A stretch of DNA of 64,000 nucleotides, taken from NCBI RefSeq assembly GCF_024722015.1, contig NZ_JANQBD010000001.1:310001-374000 (forward strand). The letters are read 5' to 3'. Positions 17,173-26,838 of this stretch are shown piece after piece. The DNA comes from Paenibacillus radicis (ex Xue et al. 2023) (GTDB lineage Bacteria > Bacillota > Bacilli > Paenibacillales > NBRC-103111). The notes under the pieces were generated by a model that did not search any database, was not told where the DNA came from, and worked only from the letters and a program-made list of their open reading frames with translations. The position numbers and the translations under genes were made by a program. How positions within the stretch are numbered: position 1 is the first letter of the stretch; each line of letters begins with the position of its first letter.

Positions 17173-17271
17173 GGTGCAGAATCGACCGGTTCCTTCCCTT
17201 GGCGTTCTGGCTTCCTAGGTGGGACAAGCGGGTCGTACTAGTTAACCAGTTGAGTTCATTCAACTTTAAGC

Positions 17272-19563
17272 TCACAACTTCGAATATAGCTCCCTATACC
17301 GGCCGGGAGTCAATCCTTCCAGCTTCCTGAACGATCGGATAAAATTTTGCGCGTTATAGAACCCCAGCTGCTTGGCGATTTCATTGATCCTCATATCCGT
17401 ATCAACCAACCATTTCTTGGCCATATCCATGCGGAACTTATGAAGATAATCACTGAAGGTGACTCCGGTTTGGGACCGGAATACCTTGCTGATGTAATAA
17501 GGATGATAATTAAGTGCAGCAGCACACATCTCCAGGGTAACATCCTTATTATAGTTTTCTTCAATAATATGAACAACCTGCTCGATGATTTTCTTGTAAT
17601 GGTCTTCCTTGCTATCCGATAAATGATCGATAATCGGCTCAATAATGATATCATGGAACCACTTTTCAATCTCATGCAGGTTTTTCAGCTCCAGCAGCTG
17701 GTTCAATAATGATTTCTCATCCTCAGTCCATATGACTTTGCTATGCCCCGAATCCTGCACGAACCGGACTACGCTAACCAGCAGCCTCACCAATGATAAT
17801 TCATATTGCTTGATGTTCATTCGCTCTGCGGTTAAGGCTTCCATAAATTGATGCAGCAGCGGTTGGATCCGTTCTTTATCCATTGCTTTAACTGCATCCA
17901 GAAGCTCTTGTTCGATTTGAACCGGATACGATAATTTATTCGATTCTACGAAATCCATCTCATCATGAGATACAATTAGCGGCTGTCCTTGTTCCACCCT
18001 ATATTTTAATGCTTCCAAAGCTTCATGGTAAGCCCGCGGAGTCGCATTGAATTCATGGTAAGGCTTGCTGATTCCTATACTAATAGGCAATTCCAAATAA
18101 TAGCCGACCGATTTTTGGATTTTGCGGGTTAGCTCGTTCACTTCCGTTTTGATCAATTCTACATCTTCCTTCATCGTTCCGTACAAAGTAACCAGTGAAT
18201 CCCCCATTACGATCGGATTTAAACGATTATGCACGGGAATAAGCTCGGACACAATATTATTCACCGCATACATGAGAATGTCTTTATCCTTCTCTTCATA
18301 TCTCGTCTTTTCCAATGAATCTATCTGGACCGCAATGACATGCAACGTCTTCCAATGACTTGCCCCGTTCAAGCTTGGTAATTTATCCTTGATCTCCCGG
18401 TCCGCCAGCTCCCCCTGGAACAAACGGAGGACGAAAAAATAAGTCAGCTGCGGTATTTGCTCCTGAAGCTGGTTACTAATCTTCGTTTGGGTCTGCTTCA
18501 TATGCTGGATGGAATAGCCAATCGATTCGATTTCATCTATAGTTTCTCGCTCACTGCCCTCTCCACCGTCGGCAACCATCGTATGCAGCTTACGGATCGG
18601 ATTGTACATTTTTTGCGAGCCCTTATAGGAAATGATGCAAATAACACAAATGCTGATCAAAGTAGTAATCAACGTCAGCCAGCCTATTTCGCGGGATTCC
18701 TTATTCATGGCTGTTATTGAAACCAATGAGATGTATACCCATCCGTTATAATCCGATTTGCGGAACGAGATGCCCGTATGCCCGTCTTCAAAATAACCCT
18801 GCGGACTGTTCATTGCGATCAGCTTACCCATGTAAGGAGCTTGAGATACATCCTCCCCGATCATGCTCGAATCGGAATGGGCAATTATTTGATAATTCCG
18901 GTCTAGGATCAGAAACTCCCCAAGATCTGCATTCTGAATCAAATTTTTATTAAGCTCGTAAGTCGGAATCCTGGCAATAGCCAACCCAATAGGATCGGGT
19001 GAATTGATTGGAACCTTTTTGACCAGATTGACACTGTAATACTTCTTCGCTTTCGGATCATCAGAGGAGATGTAGGAATCATAGTAATCCTCCGTTTCCC
19101 AAGTCGAGAGCAGCGGGGATGACCTGTATTCCGATATCTTAGGAGATACTTGGCCCTTATCGAATCGGGACACCCCGCCCCCTGACAAAACCCATTCCCG
19201 GTTAAAATTAATTAGAGATACATTTTGTACCCCAAGCTCGAAGGTTTGAAAATAATATAAGTCCGTCAAAAGCTGATCCACCGTCTGAAAATCGTCGACT
19301 GACAAAGACTTGTTCATGGCCTGGTTAACGAAAGAGGAATTAACGAATTGGGTCACCGAGTTGTCTACATTTTTTAGAACCTGCTCCACTCTGGAATGAA
19401 TTTGCGTCAAGATTTGCATATTTCCCTGAAGCACCTTTTTCTCTATCGTTTGGGATGCTTTGTAATAAGAAAATACGCCTAGGAAAATAAGCGGCAAGGT
19501 GCCTACCAGAAGGCAGAACAAGATCATTTTATATAAAAAACGACGCGGCAGCCTGATTTTCAT
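17272..19563 (-). CDS. Membrane-anchored AraC-family regulator with extracellular sensor
   Basis: Second large sensor-regulator, 763 residues. Membrane helices at about 11-32 and 288-308 bracket an extracellular Cache-type domain. A central region with YYLELPISIGISKPYHEF follows, then two AraC helix-turn-helix motifs at about 660-763 (YHPYYISKVFRSQTGVTFSDYL and FYNAQNFIRSFRKLEGLTPGRYREL). It is the last gene of a leftward five-gene operon (25034 to 17272) and probably activates that operon when its sugar is outside the cell. Start ATG at 19563, 26 bp after the glycosidase-like gene. Confidence 0.87.
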   Translation of the reverse strand: MKIRLPRRFLYKMILFCLLVGTLPLIFLGVFSYYKASQTIEKKVLQGNMQILTQIHSRVEQVLKNVDNSVTQFVNSSFVNQAMNKSLSVDDFQTVDQLLTDLYYFQTFELGVQNVSLINFNREWVLSGGGVSRFDKGQVSPKISEYRSSPLLSTWETEDYYDSYISSDDPKAKKYYSVNLVKKVPINSPDPIGLAIARIPTYELNKNLIQNADLGEFLILDRNYQIIAHSDSSMIGEDVSQAPYMGKLIAMNSPQGYFEDGHTGISFRKSDYNGWVYISLVSITAMNKESREIGWLTLITTLISICVICIISYKGSQKMYNPIRKLHTMVADGGEGSERETIDEIESIGYSIQHMKQTQTKISNQLQEQIPQLTYFFVLRLFQGELADREIKDKLPSLNGASHWKTLHVIAVQIDSLEKTRYEEKDKDILMYAVNNIVSELIPVHNRLNPIVMGDSLVTLYGTMKEDVELIKTEVNELTRKIQKSVGYYLELPISIGISKPYHEFNATPRAYHEALEALKYRVEQGQPLIVSHDEMDFVESNKLSYPVQIEQELLDAVKAMDKERIQPLLHQFMEALTAERMNIKQYELSLVRLLVSVVRFVQDSGHSKVIWTEDEKSLLNQLLELKNLHEIEKWFHDIIIEPIIDHLSDSKEDHYKKIIEQVVHIIEENYNKDVTLEMCAAALNYHPYYISKVFRSQTGVTFSDYLHKFRMDMAKKWLVDTDMRINEIAKQLGFYNAQNFIRSFRKLEGLTPGRYRELYSKL

Positions 19564-19589
19564 TTCGTTCCTCCACCGTTTATACGGAT

Positions 19590-21488
19590 TTACTCAATAA
19601 CCGACCAGTTTTCCAAATGGCGCAGAACCTCCAACCGGAAAGCCGTAGGCCATGCGACAAGCCACTCAGTTACGTCAAAGGGCTGTTCATGCCGTTCCGT
19701 TAAAAATCCCCAACGCGTATGATAATACCCTTCATCCTGGCTTCCCACTGGTCTAAGCTTGTTCATAACTTTCAAGGTCCCGTCGGAAATGCCAATGGAG
19801 CCATTCACCCAAGCTGCTCTAGCCCGCTGAATCCATGCATCATTGCCTGTAAGCTCCCCTAATTTCAACCATTCCGTAACAAAATCGAGCGCATAAGGAT
19901 CAATATGATGATGCTGAGTTGAAACCGAGGTACCGCCCAGCGTATCGTAATTAAGGGCATGAAGGGCACTCCCCAACGGATAGGCTACGCTTTGATGCCA
20001 CTGCCATGTAGCTAAATACCAGGAAGCTGCTTCCGCCCATTGTAAATACTGAACGTTTGCGGTTGCTTCATATAGCCCTAACCCCGCCTTCAGCAGTGGA
20101 ATGGCGGACTCTTTATCTATACAATACGTATCCAGCGCACCGGCCGTTGTAAACCCGTTATCGAGCAATTCTCTAATATAGTACCTGTAGCCCCGCTCTG
20201 CTGCATCCAGATACTTCGTTTCATTTGTCATATTATAGGCTTTAATCAATGGAGGCACAAGAGAGCTTCCAATCGTTCCTTCAGGATCGACAGGCGTTCC
20301 ATCGTTGTTCCATGCTTTGCCGATCTTTCCTTCCTCATTCTGATGCTCCACAGCAAAACCGCAAATACCCAATGCCGTTTCTTTGTAAGACGGTCTTGCT
20401 ACTCCGCACTTGGCAGCAAGCTCATAAGCTTCAAAATAATTCAAAGCCGCTGCTCCCATGTGAACTGCATCCTGAATTTCAGGTGCATTCGGCTTGTTCT
20501 CGAGCAAATGATCGAAATGACAACGGATTAATCCGTTGTCCAGCCTCGCATAATTCGCCCAGGTGTCCAGGGCGGCAATCCCTTTATCCAGCGAGCTCTG
20601 ATCGCCCGTTTTCAGATAATCAACCAGCAGCGAGTTGGCTAATGAAATATTTTGACCGGTCCAGCCGATTTTGTATCTCCATGTCTTTCTTTGCTCCCAA
20701 GCTTCGCCGTTCCATTTCAAGCCGATCGAAAATCCCTTGAATATCCCCTCCTCGGCCCACAGACTCTCCTTCGCATAGGTAATCCCCAATTGCCATAGCT
20801 GCTGCGCCTGGTACGAGGGCTTTGCGGCATGGTAATTCAAGCCCCACGCGGCTTCCAGCATTTTGCTCCAGGAAGCGCCTGCTTCCGCGAGCGGGCGGAT
20901 AACGAGATAAGCCGTGACCCGATACTCCCGATCCGGTTCGCAGAGCCATTCCTCCTGGTAGGCATCTCCATCCCGATCCCTCCCTACATACGTAACCGGC
21001 GTCTCCGCAAGGGGCCAAATAAGACGGTGAACGGTATATTCATCCTTCGGCGTAAGGGAGCAGGAAAAGCCGCAATCCTCATATTGTCCAAACAGCCCAA
21101 CTGACCATCCGCTGCCTTCCGAATAGGTTGCGCCCGCAACTGCTGCACGGTGATAGGCAAAGGTCCATGGTTGGCCGTCCTTCTCGAACCCTTTGGGCTC
21201 CAAGCCCGAGCCCCATGTGTTTCCGTTGTAGGTTACCGCAGGAATCATGCCGTACGTCGTCGGATAAAAGGTTTGAAAACCCAACATAATCGCAACACGC
21301 TGGCTCTTCTCAACCGTAAAGCTGCGCGTCCAATGAAACACGCCCGCTTCCGTTTCTGTAATCTCATCATGGTACTTGATGCCGCTGCTTGCTTCAGAAA
21401 CCATACAACCGATTCGATCCGTACCTCTGTACAGCTGTCCGTCTTTCCATCTATATAGCGAGTCTTGCCCGATACCTGCTTCTCTCAT
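19590..21488 (-). CDS. Six-hairpin glycosidase-like protein, family not identified
   Basis: Probable cytoplasmic carbohydrate-active enzyme of 632 residues without signal peptide. About residues 1-210 look like a beta-sandwich, and about 215-630 carry helical repeats typical of an (alpha/alpha)6 toroid (for example AHLNY-like blocks, KYLDAAERGYRYY, VQYLQWAEAASWYLATWQW, TQHHHIDPYALDFVTEWLKLGE). I cannot place it in a GH family or name catalytic residues with certainty. I chose the ATG at 21488 with GGAGG 8 bp upstream. It lies between the solute-binding protein and regulator genes, so it likely acts on the imported oligosaccharide. Confidence 0.7.
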   Translation of the reverse strand: MREAGIGQDSLYRWKDGQLYRGTDRIGCMVSEASSGIKYHDEITETEAGVFHWTRSFTVEKSQRVAIMLGFQTFYPTTYGMIPAVTYNGNTWGSGLEPKGFEKDGQPWTFAYHRAAVAGATYSEGSGWSVGLFGQYEDCGFSCSLTPKDEYTVHRLIWPLAETPVTYVGRDRDGDAYQEEWLCEPDREYRVTAYLVIRPLAEAGASWSKMLEAAWGLNYHAAKPSYQAQQLWQLGITYAKESLWAEEGIFKGFSIGLKWNGEAWEQRKTWRYKIGWTGQNISLANSLLVDYLKTGDQSSLDKGIAALDTWANYARLDNGLIRCHFDHLLENKPNAPEIQDAVHMGAAALNYFEAYELAAKCGVARPSYKETALGICGFAVEHQNEEGKIGKAWNNDGTPVDPEGTIGSSLVPPLIKAYNMTNETKYLDAAERGYRYYIRELLDNGFTTAGALDTYCIDKESAIPLLKAGLGLYEATANVQYLQWAEAASWYLATWQWHQSVAYPLGSALHALNYDTLGGTSVSTQHHHIDPYALDFVTEWLKLGELTGNDAWIQRARAAWVNGSIGISDGTLKVMNKLRPVGSQDEGYYHTRWGFLTERHEQPFDVTEWLVAWPTAFRLEVLRHLENWSVIE

Positions 21489-21518
21489 CTTCTTAGCCTC
21501 CAACATGTCATATGAAAC

Positions 21519-21553
21519 AAGACCTCGGCTGCATCTTGTCAGCCTTCGGTCTT
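21519..21553 (-). terminator. Intercistronic hairpin after the solute-binding protein gene
   Basis: AAGACCGAAGGCTG on the minus strand pairs with CAGCCGAGGTCTT, followed by GTTT. It lies between the binding-protein stop and the glycosidase-like gene's start. Such hairpins usually reduce read-through or protect the 3' end, giving the binding protein higher expression than downstream genes. Confidence 0.5.
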
Positions 21554-21566
21554 GCCTATGATTTTA

Positions 21567-23096
21567 TTATTTTTTTAGCTTCGCATATTCGGCTGTTGTT
21601 TCTTCGATAACCTTGTCTCCGCCGTTCTTTTTCCACTGCTCGATAGCCTGCTTCCAGCCGTTCTCATCGATATTGCCCAGAATGAATTTTACCTGTGCAT
21701 CGGAGATGACCTTATCCAGCTCTTTCCCTTTCTCGACCTGTGTCTTAGAAACAACCGGAAGCGCCGGATTCATCACTGCTATAGATTCGTTTTCTTTCCA
21801 CATCTGTTCGATTGTCTTGCCTAATTCCGATTGGCTTTGTTCCGTATAAAGCAGGTTATACCCTATAAATACGAGCTGCGTCAGCGGATCTACCTCTTCC
21901 ACATAAGCGTTTTTATCCGTGAACACATAGGTGCCGTTCTCTTTCTTGAAATGTTTGCCCTCAATTCCCCATGTGAACAATTCGCGCATTTTCGGGTCCA
22001 TGATTTTATCCATGAAGGTCAGCACATCTTTCAGCTCGGCCTCCGTCTTCACCGATGTTTTTGGAATCATGAAGCCGCCGTTAAATCCGGAACCTCCCAT
22101 CACCTTCGGCCCTTTCGGTCCTTCAATAAGGCTGATAACAGTCAGCTTGGCCTGCGGATTCAGCTTCCTCAGCTCGGCATAAGAACCGCTCAGAGAGGAG
22201 TCCAACGGGTTGAAGGCGATACCAATTTTGCCTTTGTTAAAGTCATCATCTCTGTTTGGATTGATCGCAAAGTCCTGGTTCATGAGCTTCTCATCAACCA
22301 GCCTTTTCATAAACTTCATCGTTTCCAAGTATTCGGCAGAAGCAAAGACCGGGCTTAACGTTCCGCTTTTATCATCCCATGTATTTCCACCACCCATAAC
22401 GGCCAGCATATGGCTGAAAATATTCAGATTTTTATCTTCTGTGATGCCTGTCGTATCATTTTTTCCATTCTTGTCGGGATCATTTTGTGCAAACGCTTTA
22501 ATTACATTGTACAGCTCGTCAACCGTTTTTGGCTCCTTTAAGCCCAAATTATCAAGCCAGTCCTTGCGGATAATAATTCCGTTGCGCGCCAGTACTCTTT
22601 CCCGCGGCAGCGAGTACATTTTCCCGTCGATTGCCGTATTCTTCAATGCCGTTGCGTTCAGCTTCGACAAGTTCGGATAATCCTTCAGAAGCGGCCCCAG
22701 CTCCCAGAACATTCCTGATTTGACCGAATTCACTACGACCGAGGCTTTCAAATCCGGTATAACCATCACCTTGGGAAGTGATCCGGATGCAATGGTCGCA
22801 TTCAGCTTTTCTGGGTAGCCATTGTTGGGAACCCATGTAATATTTAATTTGGAATTCGTATATTCCTCGATTTTCTTAATAGCGGCATCACTACGCGGCG
22901 GCTCCTTGGAGAAAAAAGCCATCATTAAAGAAATATCAACAGGTGCCTTTGCCTTAGTAGCTTCGCCTGCCCCAGTCCCTGCCGTTCCAGCAGGTTGCGT
23001 GCCTGTACCTTGGCTACTGCATGCGGATGCGACAGCCGCAACCATTACGCAGGACATGATTGTAGCCATCAATTTTCCAGCAACTTTTCGTTTCAT
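21567..23096 (-). CDS. Extracellular solute-binding lipoprotein, LplA type
   Basis: Lipid-anchored oligosaccharide-binding protein, 509 residues. Signal peptide MKRKVAGKLMATIMSCVMVAAVASAC with the lipobox cysteine in ASAC near residue 26, then a Gly/Thr/Ala-rich linker. The mature region opens with VDISLMMAFFSKEPPRSDAAIKKIEEYTN, typical of the large LplA-like group that works with LplB/YtcP permeases. I chose the ATG at 23096 after GGGGAGGATTTACA; a longer TTG-initiated reading would precede the signal peptide. Third gene of the operon. Substrate unknown, presumably that of the adjacent glycosidase-like enzyme. Confidence 0.9.
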   Translation of the reverse strand: MKRKVAGKLMATIMSCVMVAAVASACSSQGTGTQPAGTAGTGAGEATKAKAPVDISLMMAFFSKEPPRSDAAIKKIEEYTNSKLNITWVPNNGYPEKLNATIASGSLPKVMVIPDLKASVVVNSVKSGMFWELGPLLKDYPNLSKLNATALKNTAIDGKMYSLPRERVLARNGIIIRKDWLDNLGLKEPKTVDELYNVIKAFAQNDPDKNGKNDTTGITEDKNLNIFSHMLAVMGGGNTWDDKSGTLSPVFASAEYLETMKFMKRLVDEKLMNQDFAINPNRDDDFNKGKIGIAFNPLDSSLSGSYAELRKLNPQAKLTVISLIEGPKGPKVMGGSGFNGGFMIPKTSVKTEAELKDVLTFMDKIMDPKMRELFTWGIEGKHFKKENGTYVFTDKNAYVEEVDPLTQLVFIGYNLLYTEQSQSELGKTIEQMWKENESIAVMNPALPVVSKTQVEKGKELDKVISDAQVKFILGNIDENGWKQAIEQWKKNGGDKVIEETTAEYAKLKK

Positions 23097-23170
23097 TGTA
23101 AATCCTCCCCTTGGTATGTTTTCATCATCTATAACCATCACCAGCAAGCTATAAGCCCGCGGATAAATGT

Positions 23171-24046
23171 TTATCCTTTTACAGAGCCCATCAATACGCC
23201 TTGTGCAAAATGCTTCTGCAAAAACGGATACACCAGCATAATCGGCAGCGTCGAGACCACGATAATTGCCATCTTGATAGTCTGCGATTGAGGTACGGCT
23301 TCACCTGCCATAGCGGAGGAATCCCCTACACCGGCTTGAGCCAAAATAACGATTTGTCGCATCCACACCTGGATCGGCCATTTCGTATGATCATTAATAT
23401 ACAGAACTGCGTTAAAAAAAGCATTCCAGTGCCCGACCGCATAAAACAGAGAAAATGTCGCAATAGCAGGCAAGGATAATGGAAGCACAATATTGAACAG
23501 GATTCTTATATCGGAGCAGCCGTCGATTTTGGCTGCTTCTTCCAGGCCGTCCGGCAGCTGCTGAAAGAAATTTTTTATAATGATCAAAATAAAAGCGCTT
23601 ATAGCTGTCGGAAGTATTAACGACCATACCGAGTCGAGCAGCCCCATCGATTTCACTACCAGGAAGGTAGGAATCATGCCGCCGCTGAAGAGCAGGGTAA
23701 ATGTGACCAGCAGCAGCATCGTTCTTCTGCCCATCAGCTCCTTCCTCGCCAAAGGATAAGCCGTCAAGCAAGTTAGCAGCAGATTAAGCAAAGTTCCAAC
23801 GACTGTTATGAATATAGTTACCAGCATACTGCGAGCTACCGTACCTGTTGAGAAAATGTAGATGTAGGCGTCCAAAGTGAATGTCTCCGGAAACAAAATG
23901 AACTTCTTCGTCAGCACCTCCTGGGAGGTGGCAAAGGAAACCGAAAGAATATAGAGAAACGGAATAATCGTGCATGAAGCAACCAGAAATAATGCCACGT
24001 AGTTCGCATAATCGAATACTTTGGAACCCCAAGATTTGTAAAGCAT
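23171..24046 (-). CDS. Carbohydrate ABC transporter permease, LplC/YtcP type
   Basis: Channel subunit, 291 residues, with EAA loop LEEAAKIDGCSDIRILFNIVLP in the second half and the family C-terminus LQKHFAQGVLMGSVKG. I chose the ATG at 24046, preceded by GGAGGAG; the longer reading to 24106 would overlap the upstream gene and has no site. Pairs with the LplB-type gene 25 bp upstream. Confidence 0.9.
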   Translation of the reverse strand: MLYKSWGSKVFDYANYVALFLVASCTIIPFLYILSVSFATSQEVLTKKFILFPETFTLDAYIYIFSTGTVARSMLVTIFITVVGTLLNLLLTCLTAYPLARKELMGRRTMLLLVTFTLLFSGGMIPTFLVVKSMGLLDSVWSLILPTAISAFILIIIKNFFQQLPDGLEEAAKIDGCSDIRILFNIVLPLSLPAIATFSLFYAVGHWNAFFNAVLYINDHTKWPIQVWMRQIVILAQAGVGDSSAMAGEAVPQSQTIKMAIIVVSTLPIMLVYPFLQKHFAQGVLMGSVKG

Positions 24047-24071
24047 CGCCTGTCTCCTCCTCCCATCCTGA

Positions 24072-25034
24072 TTAATAGACCCCTTCTTCTCCCATCTTCT
24101 TGGCAAGGAAATTAGCCCCGACTACCAGGATAAGCCCCACGATCGATTTAAAAAGCCCAACCGCTGTGCTGTAGCTGAATTGGCCGTCCTGTATGCCCAC
24201 CGAATATACATAGGTATCGAACACTTCCCCGACTTCGCGGTTCATCGCGTTTAACATCAGAAATACTTGTTCAAACCCGGTATCCAGAAAATTTCCAAGT
24301 CTCAAAATTAACAAAATGACTATCGTGCTGCGGATCGAAGGCAGTGTGATGTTCCAAATCAAGCGCCAACGATTCGCTCCATCAATCCGAGCCGCCTCAT
24401 ACAGCTGCTGATCAACACCGGCCAATGCTGCAAGAAAAATAATCGTTCCCCAACCGCTTTCCTTCCATATCACCTCAGCCGTGATCATCGTTCGGAACCA
24501 TGACTCGCTCAGCAGGAAATTGACCTCGCTCCCGCCCAGCTTTCGGATTAGCTCATTAACGATCCCTTCGTCGGTAGCAAAAAATATATATATAATCCCG
24601 ACCACAACAACCCATGAGACAAAATGCGGAATATAAATGAGTGTTTGAACAAAGCTTTTATAAATCATCAATCTTACTTCATGCAGCATTAAAGCGAGAA
24701 TAATCGGCAGCGGGAAAAAGAATAAAATGTTGTAAGCTGCCAAAACGATGGTGTTCACGAATAGCTTGGTGAATACAGGGTCCGTGAAAAATCGTTCAAA
24801 ATGATGAAGACCGACCCATTGGCTTTCTACAAAGCCGAGAAACGGCTGATAATCCTTAAATGCGATCAATAGACCATACATGGGGATGTATCGGAAAATA
24901 ATAAAATACAGCGCCCCGGGAAGCAGCATGATGTATAACCAATGATCGCGTATAAATCGCTTCCATACCCTATTGCTGCCCCTGCGTGTTCTGGACCGGG
25001 CCTGCAGCTCCTGAGCTATTGTTGCAGATTTCAC
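24072..25034 (-). CDS. Carbohydrate ABC transporter permease, LplB type
   Basis: Channel subunit of 320 residues, about 60% similar by eye to the LplB-type protein at 455-1429. EAA loop YEAARIDGANRWRLIWNITL at residues 212-231; conserved blocks YLIYIPHFVSW-like and FLDTGFEQVFLMLNAMNREVGEVFDTYVYSVG. Translation starts at GTG (25034) behind GGAGGGATAGGA. First gene of the leftward operon to 17272; no ATPase gene is included. Confidence 0.9.
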   Translation of the reverse strand: MKSATIAQELQARSRTRRGSNRVWKRFIRDHWLYIMLLPGALYFIIFRYIPMYGLLIAFKDYQPFLGFVESQWVGLHHFERFFTDPVFTKLFVNTIVLAAYNILFFFPLPIILALMLHEVRLMIYKSFVQTLIYIPHFVSWVVVVGIIYIFFATDEGIVNELIRKLGGSEVNFLLSESWFRTMITAEVIWKESGWGTIIFLAALAGVDQQLYEAARIDGANRWRLIWNITLPSIRSTIVILLILRLGNFLDTGFEQVFLMLNAMNREVGEVFDTYVYSVGIQDGQFSYSTAVGLFKSIVGLILVVGANFLAKKMGEEGVY

Positions 25035-25138
25035 TCCTATCCCTCCTGTTCAGCTTGCGTGTGATGTTGTCATTTATCATAGCAAGACGATAAAAGTTCA
25101 GTCTACGATCTTGGCGGCATTAAATCATGAATGCTCAC

Positions 25139-25161
25139 AAACCCTTGATTCACAAGGGTTT
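25139..25161. repeat. Hairpin AAACCCTTG-N5-CAAGGGTTT, family D copy 1
   Basis: Perfect 9-bp stem with 5-nt loop. The same stem with a different loop occurs at 29966-29988, and these two are about 4.8 kb apart. It is not next to a gene end in the right direction to be a simple terminator. The rest of the 25035-25324 gap shows only the MFS terminator. Confidence 0.45.
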
Positions 25162-25266
25162 GCTGCAGCGAATAATCATGAGCTAATGCGATGATAATCG
25201 CCAATTCGGTTCGGGATACCTTAAATATTCCGAGTGAAGTACGCCTTCATTGGCATTAAAGCAACA

Positions 25267-25313
25267 AAACAGGCTTTTCCATAAGCAGCAAATCTGCCTG
25301 GAAAAGCCTGTTT
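25267..25313 (-). terminator. Terminator of the MFS transporter transcript
   Basis: AAACAGGCTTTTCCA (25267-25281) pairs perfectly with TGGAAAAGCCTGTTT (25299-25313); an inner GCAG/CTGC stem is also present. On the minus strand TTTTGTTGC follows. Confidence 0.7.
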
Positions 25314-25324
25314 CGGATAAAGGG

Positions 25325-25453
25325 TTATGCTCCGCCGGAATAACCTGCCGATGAAAGCTGGAATCTGACGGTTACCTGCTTCTGTGTCTTATACTCTTGG
25401 GCGAGCTTGCCAAAGTACTTCAGCGAAAGAAAGCTCCAATACGCGTCAGCTGC
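25325..25453 (-). pseudogene. C-terminal fragment of an unidentified protein, without start
   Basis: Reading the minus strand from just after a TAA at 25454-25456 gives 42 sense codons before the stop at 25325: AADAYWSFLSLKYFGKLAQ, then EYKTQKQVTVRFQLSSAGYS, then GGA. The composition is protein-like (aromatic residues, KQVTVRFQLS strand). It begins inside the last codons of the MFS gene in another frame and has no start codon or ribosome-binding site. Best read as the tail of a decayed gene. Confidence 0.35.
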
Positions 25454-26645
25454 TTAGCGAATTATCGCCTTGAACCAGTTGCTCCTTATTCCCTCTGTTT
25501 ATAGGGAAAAATCTTCCCGCCATATAAAAGCCTAGCGTTGAGATAGCTCCCATCACAGCCAATACCATGAAGGAATTTTGAAAGCCGAATTGTGCAGCAT
25601 ATAAACCTCCCAGCATCCCGCCGATAATTTTGCCCGCGCTTAGCTGGATGGCAGAATTCAGCATTTGTCCGGTTGCCTTCAATTCCTTGACTACATGGGT
25701 GTTTACGTACTCGGCCAGACACATATAGAACAGAATAAAGGTTCCCCCATGCAAAACCCAGCTAAATAAATAAGTAAAAGGAGTCAATGCGAATGCATAT
25801 AAGCACCATCTTAATGTATGAATAACACCAGAGAATATCAATATATTGCGAATGCCAAAACGATTATAAAACCTTTGAAATAACAGCATGAATGGAAATT
25901 GGCTCACCGATCCGACAGCGAGACCAATACCTATGACCTCCATGCTGATTCCTTGTTCCTTGCTGTAAATCGCTTGAAACGACCACAAAAACCCCATAGC
26001 AATAGATAAGGAGAGCGTGTAGATATAAATAACCGTTAATTGCTTATTTCGAAAAATTTCTACCAGCCTTACCTTGTTCTTCCCGCTCTGATGACCGGCC
26101 ACTTGAGGAATTGCTAATGACAAGAGAAAACAGCCCAGCATAATAAGTGAAGTGACCAAAAAAATCGTATTAATATGAGTGGCGAACAGCCAGCCCGCTA
26201 GAATGGAGATGAACGCATAGCCCACAGAACCGAAGGTTCTTATCGTAGGAAAGCGAACCAACCCTTTTGACGACAGCTCCAGCGTTATCGCATCACTCAT
26301 CGGGTTAATAGCAACCTGGAACAAGCTGAACAGCGCCATCGCAAGCAATAGCGGCACAAACATATTCCCTGCAGCCGGAACCAGCCACACCGTTAAGCAG
26401 GAGAGCAGCGTACAAATGATCAATATCCGGTTTTTCGACTTCGAGCGGTCTGCCGCCATCCCCCATAAGGGCTGTGAAAATATCCCTACAACTGCGCCGA
26501 TTGAGGTAAGAATCCCTATCTGGGTATGCCCCACACCCGCTTCAGCGAAGTAGACTCCGATATACGAGGAAAATGAGCCTGTACTCATATAAATAAATGC
26601 GTAAAAAAGCGCAAGGACTACAACGTTCTTATTGTTCATCCTCAA
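25446..26645 (-). CDS. MFS transporter, LacY/NupG-like (MFS_1_like)
   Basis: Proton-coupled sugar or nucleoside permease, 399 residues and 12 membrane segments. Features: VVVLALFYAFIYMSTGSFSSYIGVYF, the loop LWGMAADRSKSKNRILI between helices 2 and 3, and FFPINRGNKEQ at the C-terminus. It starts with TTG (26645) at good spacing from GGGAGGG, or with ATG two codons later. It stands alone between terminators, near sugar operons, so a sugar substrate is more likely than a drug. Confidence 0.85.
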   Translation of the reverse strand: MRMNNKNVVVLALFYAFIYMSTGSFSSYIGVYFAEAGVGHTQIGILTSIGAVVGIFSQPLWGMAADRSKSKNRILIICTLLSCLTVWLVPAAGNMFVPLLLAMALFSLFQVAINPMSDAITLELSSKGLVRFPTIRTFGSVGYAFISILAGWLFATHINTIFLVTSLIMLGCFLLSLAIPQVAGHQSGKNKVRLVEIFRNKQLTVIYIYTLSLSIAMGFLWSFQAIYSKEQGISMEVIGIGLAVGSVSQFPFMLLFQRFYNRFGIRNILIFSGVIHTLRWCLYAFALTPFTYLFSWVLHGGTFILFYMCLAEYVNTHVVKELKATGQMLNSAIQLSAGKIIGGMLGGLYAAQFGFQNSFMVLAVMGAISTLGFYMAGRFFPINRGNKEQLVQGDNSLSS

Positions 26646-26838
26646 TCTTACCCTCCCTATTGCTCTGAAATTTATGTATATCCGGCATAATTGAGCACAT
26701 CCCTATTATTTCATTGGATGTCATAGATGACAAACAAAATTTGTGCTGAACCCCTGATCAGCCTAATCCGAACCCACACTATTCTCGTTTGTAAATCATA
26801 AACTAGATTGTAACAGTTAATAGAATGGGGGGATACTC

